A stretch of 64,000 nt of DNA from an uncultured Oscillospiraceae bacterium. GTDB lineage: Bacteria; Bacillota; Clostridia; Oscillospirales; Oscillospiraceae. A program made the position numbers and the translations under genes. The notes below the pieces were generated by a model. That model saw only the letters and a list, made by a program, of their open reading frames with translations, was not told the origin of the DNA and made no database searches. Location of the stretch: the NCBI GenBank assembly GCA_947624385.1, contig CANQJZ010000004.1, positions 18,182-82,181 of the forward strand. Direction: 5' to 3'. Of this stretch, positions 27,865 through 37,779 are shown one piece after another; positions within the stretch are counted from its first letter, which is position 1, and each line of letters opens with the position of its first letter.

Positions 27865-28152
27865 TCAAAGCTCCGCACGGAGCTCAAATTCCCGGGCCTG
27901 ACGGCGCTTTCGGTCGTGGGTATAGTACACCGCCACGCCCAGCGCGGCCAGCGTCAGCACAAAGTGCAGCGCACAGCACTCCCGCGCCGTGGGCAGTCCG
28001 CCCAGGGGCACCGCGTCCTCCCGGACCACCACTTCTTCCGTTATCGTATAGCCCTTGTCCGGCTCTTCCGCGGCCAGCGCCGTGACGCCCAGCGCGCCAA
28101 AGGCCAGCACGAAAGCCAGCGCCAGCGCCAACAACCGTCTTGTCCTGTTCAT
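27865..28152 (-). CDS. Small membrane protein with signal peptide
   Basis: MNRTRRLLALALAFVLAFGALGVTALAAEEPDKGYTITEEVVVRED...CALHFVLTLAALGVAVYYTHDRKRRQ; GGGAGG RBS. Confidence 0.55.
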   Translation of the reverse strand: MNRTRRLLALALAFVLAFGALGVTALAAEEPDKGYTITEEVVVREDAVPLGGLPTARECCALHFVLTLAALGVAVYYTHDRKRRQAREFELRAEL

Positions 28153-28225
28153 GATACCCATCATCCTCCCGGTCCGCCAATGGCGGTCTCCATGATAGTA
28201 AGACGGGCAAAGGCGCAAAAACGGC

Positions 28226-28453
28226 TCACTTTTCCGAAAAATTTTCAAAATCTGTATACCGCTTGCTCATCGCCCCGTAGCGGAAGCGGGCCATCTCGTT
28301 CTTGGCCAGCACGTCCGCCTCGCTGCCCCGGTACTGGCAGCGGATGCAGTAATACTCTTGTTTATCCTTGTCGTAGAACATGTCGATGTCCAGGTCCCGC
28401 ATGAAGCAGGACGGGCAGCGGTAGTTCAGTCTGCCCTTTCCAGCTTGAGCCAT
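28226..28453 (-). CDS. Small zinc-ribbon-like protein
   Basis: 75 aa with paired CxxC: YRCPSCFMRDLDIDMFYDKDKQEYYCIRCQYRG; start overlaps the 3' end of the upstream gene. Confidence 0.7.
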   Translation of the reverse strand: MAQAGKGRLNYRCPSCFMRDLDIDMFYDKDKQEYYCIRCQYRGSEADVLAKNEMARFRYGAMSKRYTDFENFSEK

Positions 28454-30264
28454 GTGCTGAACGCCTCCTTTTCTTTCAGGGTACCCGTATAGCCCAGGGT
28501 GAACATGGGACTGAAGGCGTAGCCCTCCCGGACGTAGCCCGTCTTGTCCCGGCCATCGCAGGTCATGGTCACCTTCGTCTTGATGGGCGGCAGGGTGCAG
28601 TTGGCTTCATCCGCCCCGGCCAGGGACGCCTCCCGACACCGGTAGGCATAGGGGATGATCTCTTTCTGCTGCCCAGCCTGCACCGCCAGGGTCAGGCTCG
28701 TCATATCCTCCGGGTACTCGGTGGTGCCGTAGCACGCCACCATGTACTCGTTGACGGTGACAGCCGCGGCAGGGTCGCTCATGGACAGCACTCGCCGCTC
28801 GATCTTGACCTGGCCCGTGCCCTCCGGGAAGGTGAGCACCGTCTGCAATTTTACGGTCAGGTCGGAAAACTCGATCTCCACCGGGTCCAATGTCAGCACC
28901 CTGTCGCTGCCTTCTTGCGAGAAATGGCCGTGGGTGCGGCAAAGGCACAGGTCCACTTCCTCCCCGTTGTGGCATATCTTGGCGCTGCGTATGGTCCCCT
29001 CCCCGGCGTAGTGGGTGAAGTACCCGGCACGGTATTTCTCCTGAATGAGAAACGGGTAGCTGGCGTCCTGGACATGGGCCGTGCCGATGCCCACGGGCCA
29101 CTCCAGCTTGGCCACGTATGGCCGCAGGTCCACGATAGCCCCGCCCTGGTCCATGTTCACGCACACACGCATGTACGGGTCGCAGTACCAGAAAAGCTGC
29201 TTGTCGCTGCCGTACAAAATATCCCGCCACAGGGCGCACTCCGGCTCGGTGTAGTGCTTATTCTCCCGGTAAAAGTCCGCGAACTCGCTCATGGTCATGT
29301 CCGTGAGCTTGCCCTCTTTTTTGAGCTTGCCATAGTACGCGCACCCGTCCTCGTAGGACTTCTTCAGCAGCTCGTATGGCGCCTCCCACCGGCCCATCTT
29401 GTTCATCCAGCCGGGACCGACGAACATCATGTTATAGGCATAGCCGTTGTTGAACTTCGCCAGATACCGGTACTGGTCGATGAGGTTATAGAGGTACGGG
29501 TATTCCCATGTCTTTGTGTCGTAGATCATGCCCCGCAGAACGTTTTGCGGGTGGGTGCCAAAGTTGGAGCCGTTGCCGTCGTAGCAGGCCAGCAGGTCCC
29601 GGCTCAGGTGGGGTATAGCCACGATGCCGCTGTCCTCCGCCTCGTTGGCGGCGGGCGCGTGGGTATTCTGCTTCGAGGGTATCCATGGGGCCCAGGGCCC
29701 GCCGTCCATGAAGGTGTACCAGGAATTGTTGCAGGTGTGGTAGGCCTTGGGGCCTTCCTCCCAGCAGGTTGCCACGGCGCACTTGACGGACGGGTACTCC
29801 GCTTTGATGAAGTTAATGAGGTCCGCGTCCATGTAGTAGGACCCGGTGGACTCGGGGTAAAAGCCGAACCGGTCGTAAAACTTGCCGAACACATCCCGGA
29901 CGATGGTCTTCTTTTCCTCCATGGAGAACATCCAGATGCAGAAATCCTTTGTCTGGTACTTCTCCCGGAACTGCTCGCAGGGCAGCCCCAGCAGGCTCAG
30001 AGATATCTCGTCGCCGTACTTTTCGTGGTGCTCCTTTGCGATGGCCACGGCCTCGTCGTTGAAGAGGCTGGCGTAGGTCATTTGGATGGTGGTCTTGAGC
30101 CCGTTTTTGTGGGCGATGGCCTGTTGTGTCTTGAAGATGTCCAGGCTTTCGGTCAACAGCGCCCCGCGGCCGATGTCCTCCGCCTTACCCTGGCCCGTGA
30201 CCTTCTCGGCGTACTCCGGCACCATCTCCGGCCGGTGGACGATGTTGACGATGAACCGATCCAT
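28426..30264 (-). CDS. Large protein of uncertain family (possibly DUF3863/DUF3864, glycoside-hydrolase-like)
   Basis: 612-aa ORF MDRFIVNIVHRPEMVPEYAEKVTGQGKAEDIGRGALLTESLDIFKTQQAIAHKNGLKTTIQMTYASLF..., divergent from a GH42 gene. Family tentative. Confidence 0.7.
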   Translation of the reverse strand: MDRFIVNIVHRPEMVPEYAEKVTGQGKAEDIGRGALLTESLDIFKTQQAIAHKNGLKTTIQMTYASLFNDEAVAIAKEHHEKYGDEISLSLLGLPCEQFREKYQTKDFCIWMFSMEEKKTIVRDVFGKFYDRFGFYPESTGSYYMDADLINFIKAEYPSVKCAVATCWEEGPKAYHTCNNSWYTFMDGGPWAPWIPSKQNTHAPAANEAEDSGIVAIPHLSRDLLACYDGNGSNFGTHPQNVLRGMIYDTKTWEYPYLYNLIDQYRYLAKFNNGYAYNMMFVGPGWMNKMGRWEAPYELLKKSYEDGCAYYGKLKKEGKLTDMTMSEFADFYRENKHYTEPECALWRDILYGSDKQLFWYCDPYMRVCVNMDQGGAIVDLRPYVAKLEWPVGIGTAHVQDASYPFLIQEKYRAGYFTHYAGEGTIRSAKICHNGEEVDLCLCRTHGHFSQEGSDRVLTLDPVEIEFSDLTVKLQTVLTFPEGTGQVKIERRVLSMSDPAAAVTVNEYMVACYGTTEYPEDMTSLTLAVQAGQQKEIIPYAYRCREASLAGADEANCTLPPIKTKVTMTCDGRDKTGYVREGYAFSPMFTLGYTGTLKEKEAFSTWLKLERAD

Positions 30265-30363
30265 AGACAGTCTCTCCTTTCATCTTGGGAATATCTGGTG
30301 TATAATAAAGTCCTACCATGTTATATCAACAAATCATTCACTCGTCAAGCGGAGGGTTTGCCA

Positions 30364-32373
30364 ATGACAGAAAAATTGCTGTACGGCGCGGCCTATTACG
30401 CCGAGTACATGCCCGTGGAGCGTATCGACAGGGACATGCAAATGCTCGCGGACGCGGGCTTTAACGTGATACGCGTGGCGGAGTCAGCATGGAGCACCTG
30501 GGAGCCGCGGGACGGCCAGTTCGACTTCTCCCTTTTGCTGCGGGTGCTGGACGGGGCGCAAAAGCACGGCATCAGCGTCATCGTGGGCACGCCCACCTAC
30601 GCCATACCCCCATGGCTGGCCAACAAATACCCGGACATTTTATCCGACACCCACGCCGGCCCATGCCGCTACGGCCCCAGGCAGAATTTCGACATCACCC
30701 ACCCCGGCTACCGCTTCCACGCCGAGCGCATCATCCGAAAGCTGGCGGAGGCGGTCAGCGGCCACCCAAGCGTGATTGGCTGGCAGCTGGACAACGAGAC
30801 AAAGCCATACGACACCTGCTCGCCCCGGGCTCAGTCGCTGTTTAAGGACTGGCTCAAGGACCGTTTCGGCACGGTAGAGGCGCTCAATCAGGCCATGGGC
30901 CTTGCCTACTGGTCCAACTCTCTGGGCAGCTGGGACGATCTGCCCGACGTGCGCGGGACCATCAACGCCAGCCTGGGCGCGGAATACCAGGCGTTCCAGC
31001 GCCATCTGGTGACGGAATTTCTGCTGTGGCAGCGGTCCATTCTGGACCAGTACAGGCGCCCGGACCAGTTCGTCACCCACAATTTCGACTACGCCTGGCG
31101 GGGCTATTCCTACGGCTACCAGCCGGACGTGGACCAGTTCGACGCCGCCGCGGCCGTGACCGTGGCCGGGTGCGACATCTATCACCCCGGCGCGGTTAAT
31201 CTGACCGGCGCGGAGATCGCCTTCGGCGGCAACGTGGCAAGGGGGCTTAAAAAGTCCAATTACATCGTCCTGGAGACGCAGGCCCAGGGCCCCTTTGGCC
31301 GGCTGCCCTACCCCGGCCAGCTGCGCTTGCAGGCCCTCAGCCACTTAGCCTCCGGCGCGGACGGCATAGAATACTGGCACTGGCACAGCATCCACAACGC
31401 CATAGAGAGCTACTGGAAAGGCGTTTTGAGCCACGACCTGGCTCCCAACGAGACATACCGGGCGTGCGCCGCCATCGGCGCGGAGCTCAAAGCCCTGTCC
31501 CCTCACCTGCTGCACCTGCAAAAGCGCTCTCACGTGGCCGTGATGGTCAGCAACCGGTCCCAGACGGGCCTGCAGTGGTTCCCCGCCGCGCCCATGAACA
31601 CCCAGCCAAAGCGGGACTACAGCGACTATCTGCGCTGGCTGTGCGACAGTCTCTACCGCCTGAACGTGGAATATGACATCATTTCCGACGCAGAGCGGGA
31701 CTTCTCCCGCTATGACCTTCTGGTCCTGCCCTGCCTGTACGCCGCGCCCGAGGACCTGCTGCGGGCGGTGGACGGCTACGTGCGCCAGGGCGGGCACATT
31801 CTGGTCACGTTCCGCACGGGCTTTGCGGACGAAAACCTGAAAATTTACCACGACGCCCAGCCCCATATGCTCACGGACTGCCTGGGGCTGACCTACGACC
31901 GGTTCACCTACCCCGAACCGGGCACAGAGCTTGCCTCCGACAGCATAAAATTGCCCGCGCACGTGGCGGTGACGGACTGGATGGAGCTTTTGGAGCTGCG
32001 CGGCGCCGAGGCGCTGTGTACGTATCAGCACCCGGTGTGGGGCGGCGTGCCCGCCGTGACAACGCACGGATATGGAGCCGGTCAGGCCGCCTATCTGGCC
32101 GCGTACTTTGACCCGGCGGGTCTGGATGCGGTGCTGGAAGCGTTGCTGCCCCGGCTGGGGGTAAGCGTGCCAAATGAGCGCTTCCCCCTCGTCGTCCGCC
32201 GGGGGACGAGCGCAAAAGGGCGTGAGATCGTGTTTACCATGAACTTCTCCGGCCAGAGCGTGACCGTGGAAAAGCACCCCGCCGGGACGTTCCTGCCGGA
32301 GGGCGAGACGATCGGCGAAAACGTGCCGTTCACGCTCCCCGCATGGGGCGTGCGTGTGATGGAACTGGCCTGA
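30364..32373 (+). CDS. Beta-galactosidase, GH42
   Basis: YGAAYYAEYMPVERIDRDMQMLADAGFNVIRVAESAWSTWEPRDGQFDF; GWQLDNETKPY; TQAQGPFGRLPYPGQLRLQALSHLASGADGIEYWHWHSIHNAIESYWKGVLSHD. Confidence 0.93.
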   Translation: MTEKLLYGAAYYAEYMPVERIDRDMQMLADAGFNVIRVAESAWSTWEPRDGQFDFSLLLRVLDGAQKHGISVIVGTPTYAIPPWLANKYPDILSDTHAGPCRYGPRQNFDITHPGYRFHAERIIRKLAEAVSGHPSVIGWQLDNETKPYDTCSPRAQSLFKDWLKDRFGTVEALNQAMGLAYWSNSLGSWDDLPDVRGTINASLGAEYQAFQRHLVTEFLLWQRSILDQYRRPDQFVTHNFDYAWRGYSYGYQPDVDQFDAAAAVTVAGCDIYHPGAVNLTGAEIAFGGNVARGLKKSNYIVLETQAQGPFGRLPYPGQLRLQALSHLASGADGIEYWHWHSIHNAIESYWKGVLSHDLAPNETYRACAAIGAELKALSPHLLHLQKRSHVAVMVSNRSQTGLQWFPAAPMNTQPKRDYSDYLRWLCDSLYRLNVEYDIISDAERDFSRYDLLVLPCLYAAPEDLLRAVDGYVRQGGHILVTFRTGFADENLKIYHDAQPHMLTDCLGLTYDRFTYPEPGTELASDSIKLPAHVAVTDWMELLELRGAEALCTYQHPVWGGVPAVTTHGYGAGQAAYLAAYFDPAGLDAVLEALLPRLGVSVPNERFPLVVRRGTSAKGREIVFTMNFSGQSVTVEKHPAGTFLPEGETIGENVPFTLPAWGVRVMELA

Positions 32374-32515
32374 CGAGAGGCGCAGACAGTACAACGAACC
32401 GCGTCACCGGGACGCTTGTTTTTGGCGAAAATCCCTCTTGTGCGCATTGGCGGGGACAGTGTACAATGCGCGGTGAACGGAAGGCCTCGACAGGCCAGGC
32501 CAGAAAGGAAATCCC

Positions 32516-34438
32516 ATGCAAACTTCCTACTATTCCGAGGCGCTGAAGCTGGCGCAAAAAGAATTTCACCGCTGCACCGCCGCGGGCGAACACCCCTACC
32601 CCGCGGTGCTGGACGCCTTTGTGCCGGCGGAGCGCCTTTCCGGCGGGGTGGACCTGGGCATCGTGTCCATCCCCATGGACTTTGTGGTGGGTACCCGCAC
32701 CGCCGCCAGGACCAACGCCTTTGCCCGTAACTTCCTGCCCCTGCTGCCTGTGGACTCCGAGTTCGCCTCCAAGTGGAACAACCTGTGCCAGGCCCACCTG
32801 GACGAGGGCATCCGGGAGCCCGTCAAGGTCTACGAGTACCTGAACCGGTACTATGTGGAGGAGGGCAACAAGCGCATCAGCGTGCTGAAATTCTTCGGCG
32901 CGGAGGCCGTGGAGGCCCATGTCATCCGGGTGATGCCCGAGGCACGGGGCGACGCGGAGACGACGCTGTATTTTGAACTCATCGACTTTTACCGGCTCAG
33001 CCGGACCAATTTCATCGAATTTACAAAGCCCGGAAGCTGCGCCCGCCTGCAGCAGCTTTTGGGCAAGTCCCCCGGCGAGACCTGGTCGGACGGCGACCGG
33101 GCCGGCTTCCGCTCGGCCTACTGCAACTTCCGCCAGGCGTACGAGGCCAACGGCGGCAAGCGCCTGGCCTCCACCGTGGGCGACGCGCTGCTGGCCTATG
33201 TGGAGGTCTACGGCTATCAGGTCCTGCGGCAAAAGTCCGGTGCGGAGCTTAAAAAGTCCGTGGCAAGCGTGTGGCAGGAGATCACGCTCCAGCAGGAGAG
33301 CACCCCCATCGACGTGAAGCTGGACCCGGCGGCGGAAAAGCCGGAGAGCCTGCTGGCGAAAGTTTTGCCCAAGGCGGAAAAGCCCCTGCGGGTGGCCTTC
33401 ATCCACGACAAGGACCCCAGCCTTTCCGGCTGGACCTTTGGCCACGAGCTGGGCCGCCAGCACGTGCAGCGGGTGTTTGGGGACAAGATCGAGACAAGGG
33501 CCTATTTCAACGCCCTGGACGCGGACCCGCTGGACGTGATACGCGAGGCGGCACAGGACGGCTATACGGTGCTGTTCACCACCTCCCCCCGGCTGCTGCC
33601 CGCCAGCTTACGGGCCGCGGTGGACGACGCCAGGCTCACCATTTTGAACTGCTCGCTCAACATGTCCCACCGGTATATCCGCACCTACTACGCCCGGATG
33701 TACGAGGCCAAGTTCATCGCCGGCGTCATCGCCGGGAGTTTGGCCGGGGGCAACGACGTGGGCTATATCTGCGACTATCCCATATTCGGCCAGGTGGCCG
33801 GTATCAACGCCTTCGGTCTGGGCGTGCAGGCCGTGAACCCCCTGGCAAAGGTCCGGCTGGAGTGGTCCTCCGTGGGCGGGCTGAACAGCGCCATGGCGCG
33901 GCTGAAGGAAAACGGCGTGCGGCTGGTGTCCTCCCAGGACCTGGCCCGGCTGCGGGACAATGGGCACACCCCCTTCGGCCTGGCCATCGTCACGGACAGC
34001 GGCACGGTGAACCTGGCCCGGCCCGTGTGGCAGTGGGGCGTGTATTATGAGACCATACTGCGCCGTATCCAGGACAAGAGCTTCCAGGCCGAGGCGGAGC
34101 GCAGCCCCCGGGCGCTGAATTACTACTGGGGCATGTCCGCCGGGGTCGTCGAGATGCGCTATTCCGAAAAGCTGCCCGAGAGCACCCGGAAGATGGCGGA
34201 ATTTCTGGGCCGGAGCTTCCAAGCCGGCACGTGCGAGCCCTTCCGGGGGCCGCTGTTCGACCAGTCCGGCCGGCAGGTGCTGGAACGGGGCGAGACCCTC
34301 ACCCCGGACAAGGTCATCGATATGAGCTGGCTCAACGAGAACATCGTCGGCGCCATCCCCGCCTGGGAGGATCTGGACGAAACGGCGAAAGACACGGTGG
34401 ATATCGTCGGTATCATGTCGTCGAAACAAGCTGAATAA
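32516..34438 (+). CDS. ParB/Srx-like N-terminal region fused to a BMP-family (PnrA-like) ligand-binding domain, no signal peptide
   Basis: N-term VKVYEYLNRYYVEEGNKRISVLKFFGAEAVEAHVIRV; C-term LRVAFIHDKDPSLSGWTFGHELGRQHVQRVFGD..YEAKFIAGVIAGSLAGGNDVGYICDYPIFGQVAGINAFGLGVQAVNP. Confidence 0.75.
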   Translation: MQTSYYSEALKLAQKEFHRCTAAGEHPYPAVLDAFVPAERLSGGVDLGIVSIPMDFVVGTRTAARTNAFARNFLPLLPVDSEFASKWNNLCQAHLDEGIREPVKVYEYLNRYYVEEGNKRISVLKFFGAEAVEAHVIRVMPEARGDAETTLYFELIDFYRLSRTNFIEFTKPGSCARLQQLLGKSPGETWSDGDRAGFRSAYCNFRQAYEANGGKRLASTVGDALLAYVEVYGYQVLRQKSGAELKKSVASVWQEITLQQESTPIDVKLDPAAEKPESLLAKVLPKAEKPLRVAFIHDKDPSLSGWTFGHELGRQHVQRVFGDKIETRAYFNALDADPLDVIREAAQDGYTVLFTTSPRLLPASLRAAVDDARLTILNCSLNMSHRYIRTYYARMYEAKFIAGVIAGSLAGGNDVGYICDYPIFGQVAGINAFGLGVQAVNPLAKVRLEWSSVGGLNSAMARLKENGVRLVSSQDLARLRDNGHTPFGLAIVTDSGTVNLARPVWQWGVYYETILRRIQDKSFQAEAERSPRALNYYWGMSAGVVEMRYSEKLPESTRKMAEFLGRSFQAGTCEPFRGPLFDQSGRQVLERGETLTPDKVIDMSWLNENIVGAIPAWEDLDETAKDTVDIVGIMSSKQAE

Positions 34439-34470
34439 AATCCCCCAAGACAGAGAAAAGAGGTGATCCC

Positions 34471-35064
34471 GTGCGGATACTGGCCGTGTCAGACGTGGCT
34501 GCTCCCCGCTATTACGATTATTTTCAGGCCGGCTCGCTGGACGGGTTCGACCTCATTCTGGCGTGCGGCGACCTGCGGCCGGCGTACCTGGAATTTCTGG
34601 TGACCATGGCCCACTGCCCGCTGGTGTACGTCCGGGGCAACCACGACGACATGATGCTTACCCATCCGCCGGAGGGCTGTATCTGCGCGGAGGACGATAT
34701 CATCGAGGTCAAGGGCGTGCGTATTCTGGGCCTGGGCGGGTCCTACCGATACCACCGGGAGGGCGAGTGCATGTTCACCGAGCAGCAGATGCAGCGGCGC
34801 GTCCGCAAGCTGTGGCGCAAGCTGCGCAAGCACGGCGGGTTCGACATATTGCTGACCCACGCCCCCGCCAGAGGGCTCAACGACTTCGACACCCTCTCCC
34901 ACCGGGGGTTCGAGTGCTTTTTGACGCTGCTGGACAAATACAGGCCCAAATACTTCATCCACGGCCATATCCACCGCACCTACGCCCACAACGTCCCCCG
35001 GCGGGACCAGTACGGCGACACCGCCGTCATCAACGCCTATGAGTATTGCGAGATAGAATACTGA
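34471..35064 (+). CDS. Metallophosphoesterase (YfcE-like)
   Basis: GTG start; MRILAVSDVAAPRYYDYF..DLILACGDLRPAYLEFLV; VYVRGNHDD; DILLTHAPARG; FIHGHIHRTYAHN. Confidence 0.9.
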   Translation: MRILAVSDVAAPRYYDYFQAGSLDGFDLILACGDLRPAYLEFLVTMAHCPLVYVRGNHDDMMLTHPPEGCICAEDDIIEVKGVRILGLGGSYRYHREGECMFTEQQMQRRVRKLWRKLRKHGGFDILLTHAPARGLNDFDTLSHRGFECFLTLLDKYRPKYFIHGHIHRTYAHNVPRRDQYGDTAVINAYEYCEIEY

Positions 35065-35081
35065 TAACGAAAGGCAAGAGC

Positions 35082-36467
35082 ATGCGCACTGCCGACAAAA
35101 ATGAACTTTTCCGCTCCGTACCCGTGTCGCGGGCGGTGATCGCCATGTCCATCCCCACGGTCATAAGCCAGCTTATCAACCTGGTCTACAACGTGGTGGA
35201 CACGTTCTTCATCGGCCGCACGGGCAATTCCTATATGGTGGCGTCCGTGACCGTGGCCTTCACCGTGTTCATGATGACCGTGGCCATGGGGAACCTGTTC
35301 GGCATCGGCGGCGGCAGTCTGCTGGCGCGGCTGATGGGTCAGGGCCGGACCGACGACGCCAGACGGGTGTGCGCCTTCAGCTTTTACGGGGCCATCGCCA
35401 TCTCCCTGCTGTATTCGGCGCTGGTGGGCGTTTTTCTCCATCCGCTGCTGGATATCCTGGGCGCTTCGGACGCCACGGCGCGCTATGCGGTCCAATACCT
35501 CTGGCTGACCGTGATAGTGGGCACGCTGCCGGTGGTCCTGTCCGCCGTGTGCGGACATTTGCTGCGCAACGCGGGCTACTCCCGGCAGGCCAGCATCGGC
35601 CTTTCCAGCGGCGGGCTTTTGAACATCGCCCTGGACCCGCTTTTCATGTTCGTGCTGCTGCCAAAAGATTGGGAGGTATTCGGCGCGGCGCTGGCCACGC
35701 TGCTATCCAACATCGCCGCGTGCGCGTACATGCTGGTGACGCTCAAAAAAGTGTCCCGCACCGCGCCGCTGAGCATGCGTCTGGCCGACGCACGGGCCAT
35801 CCGGCGGGCGGATAAGCGGGGCGTGTTCGCCGTGGGCGTACCCTCCGCGCTGCTGACGGCTTTGTTCGACGTGGCCAACGTGTTCCTGAACGCCCTGATG
35901 GCCGCCCACGGGGACCTGCCCCTGGCCGCCATCGGCATCGTCATGAAGGCGGAGCGGCTGCCCAACGCCATCTGCATCGGCATCTGCCAGGGCATGCTGC
36001 CCATCGTGGCATATAATTACGCCTCCGGCGACCGGGCCCGCATGCAGGACACCATACGCTTCGCCCGGAACATCGGCCTGATCATCACGGTTTTTTGCGT
36101 GGCCTTCTTCCGGCTGTGCGCCGGACCCATATGCCGGCTTTTCATCAGCACCTCCGGCTCCCACGCCCAACAGGCCCTGGAGACCGTGACATACGCCACC
36201 GCCTTTATGCGCATCCGGTGTCTTGTCTCGCCGGTGCAGTTCATGAACTACCACACGTCCTACTGCCTGCAGGCCATGGGCGACGGGCGGGACACCCTGG
36301 CCCACTCCGTGGTCCGGCAGATCGTGTTCTATATCCCCTTCATGTTCCTGCTGGACCGGCTCTTTGGCCTGACCGGGCTTGTCAGCGCCGTCATCGCAGG
36401 AGAGACATGCGGCGCGGTCTTCGCCCTGTGGCTCCTGCGCCGGTGGCTGAAAAAAGTGGGGGAATGA
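35082..36467 (+). CDS. MATE-family efflux transporter
   Basis: ELFRSVPVSRAVIAMSIPTVISQLINLVYNVVDTFFIGRTGNSYMVASVTV...; GIGGGSLLARLMGQG. Confidence 0.93.
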   Translation: MRTADKNELFRSVPVSRAVIAMSIPTVISQLINLVYNVVDTFFIGRTGNSYMVASVTVAFTVFMMTVAMGNLFGIGGGSLLARLMGQGRTDDARRVCAFSFYGAIAISLLYSALVGVFLHPLLDILGASDATARYAVQYLWLTVIVGTLPVVLSAVCGHLLRNAGYSRQASIGLSSGGLLNIALDPLFMFVLLPKDWEVFGAALATLLSNIAACAYMLVTLKKVSRTAPLSMRLADARAIRRADKRGVFAVGVPSALLTALFDVANVFLNALMAAHGDLPLAAIGIVMKAERLPNAICIGICQGMLPIVAYNYASGDRARMQDTIRFARNIGLIITVFCVAFFRLCAGPICRLFISTSGSHAQQALETVTYATAFMRIRCLVSPVQFMNYHTSYCLQAMGDGRDTLAHSVVRQIVFYIPFMFLLDRLFGLTGLVSAVIAGETCGAVFALWLLRRWLKKVGE

Positions 36468-36469
36468 AA

Positions 36470-36647
36470 AAATCGGGGCTGTTCAAACAGCCCCGGTTTT
36501 TTATTGTCTCTCCCTCCGTCGCGGCTATCGCCGGAGCCACCTCCCTCGTCAGAGGGAGGCTTTTTTAAGGAATTTTCCTATTTAAAAAGGCCCCCTCTGA
36601 CGAGGGGGCTGTCAGCGCCTTTGGCGCTGACTGGGGGAGAGAAAAAC
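36470..36647. repeat. Family A long palindrome plus terminator (inverted relative to 44080-44252)
   Basis: CGGGGCTGTTcaaaCAGCCCCGGTTTTTTATTGTCTCTCCCTCCGTCGCGG...GGCCCCCTCTGACGAGGGGGCTGTCAGCGCCTTTGGCGCTGACTGGGGGAGAG. Confidence 0.88.
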
Positions 36648-36653
36648 CCCCTT

Positions 36654-36755
36654 AATACAATCCCGCGATGATATCCACGCACTTGTCCACGCCAAGAGTG
36701 CCGCTGTCCAGGGCGATGTGGTAGTGTTGGACCTTGCCCCACTCCATGTCCGTGT
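36654..36755 (-). repeat. Displaced duplicate of the 3' end of the cytidylate-kinase-like gene (copy A)
   Basis: 102 bp matching 38140-38241 with two differences by eye, both synonymous (GAT/GAC, CAA/CAG). Confidence 0.9.
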
Positions 36756-36824
36756 TATGCGGGCTTATGGCCACCTTGACAGACCGCATAAGCACTATTT
36801 CTTAATTACAAATGTTTGTTGGGA

Positions 36825-37682
36825 CTAAAGTATATTCCCTATGTAATAGAGTAAGATAATGTGCAGCGGATAAAAAACATAGAAAAGATATTTGACCTTT
36901 TTGCCGCGAGTTCCGTCGTATGCAACTATAAAAGGAAGTGCGAGGATTAGCATCCATTGATAGTTGACGGTAAAGGCCGGACCGCCCACTTGCATAGGAT
37001 GGAAACCGAGTAAATCCAGCAGCAACTCTGCAACATTACTCAACGAACCAGAAGATCCAAACAAAAATATTTCTAATCTAGTAATTACAATCATCCCACG
37101 GCGTATGAAAGACGTTGTGTTAAGGATAAAGAAGATTAAAGAAAAGGCCAGATAACTAAAAATTAGTTTTTTCTTGTCATGCCGTGTTATATACATTAGC
37201 AATCCTAAAAAAGTGTAGATCAATCCACCCTCTACAAAGACAGCACTGCCCAAAACTGGCATGACGAGATACATGGCGGCTTGGTCGCCAAAACGACCAG
37301 CTACCATAACGCCTATAATCCATGATGACACTTGCCACACAAGATAAACGAGCAAGTATTTCCAAAAAGATTTTCTATTTTCCCGTGCTAAATCGGATAA
37401 GCCAAACCAGCAACAGACACAGTATATTTGGCGAAAAAAGTTGTTGTCTATGTCGAGAATATACTGTACGACACCCATAAAAACGCTCGCGGTATATAAC
37501 CTTAACAAGTAGTGCTTTTTATTCCTAGTGTTTCGCCATCCTTCAACTGCGGCAAACAGAAAAAGAGGCGCGGCTATTCTCCCTATCCAGCGCATGACAA
37601 TAGGTGAACCGGTTATAAAGCTGCCTATATGGTCACTGAGCATTGAAATCAATGCTATAACTTTAAGTGAGAACAGACTCAT
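36825..37682 (-). CDS. TraX-family membrane protein
   Basis: MSLFSLKVIALISMLSDHIGSFITGSPIVMRWIGRIAAPLFLFAAVEGWRNTRNKKHYLLRLY..., C-term GKKVKYLFYVFYPLHIILLYYIG; RBS AGGGG before ATG 37682. Confidence 0.88.
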   Translation of the reverse strand: MSLFSLKVIALISMLSDHIGSFITGSPIVMRWIGRIAAPLFLFAAVEGWRNTRNKKHYLLRLYTASVFMGVVQYILDIDNNFFRQIYCVCCWFGLSDLARENRKSFWKYLLVYLVWQVSSWIIGVMVAGRFGDQAAMYLVMPVLGSAVFVEGGLIYTFLGLLMYITRHDKKKLIFSYLAFSLIFFILNTTSFIRRGMIVITRLEIFLFGSSGSLSNVAELLLDLLGFHPMQVGGPAFTVNYQWMLILALPFIVAYDGTRGKKVKYLFYVFYPLHIILLYYIGNIL

Positions 37683-37779
37683 GATCCCCTCCAGAAAGGA
37701 AACTTCATGTGTAGAAAAAGGCAATCTCTAAAACATGAACTTGCGCCAAATAGCAAAAACTATGTATTCAATCCATAGT

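Noticed and set aside
28915-30363. N-terminal ~480-aa extension of the GH42 ORF
   Set aside because: Antisense to the 612-aa gene; real GH42 start is ATG 30364 with an RBS.
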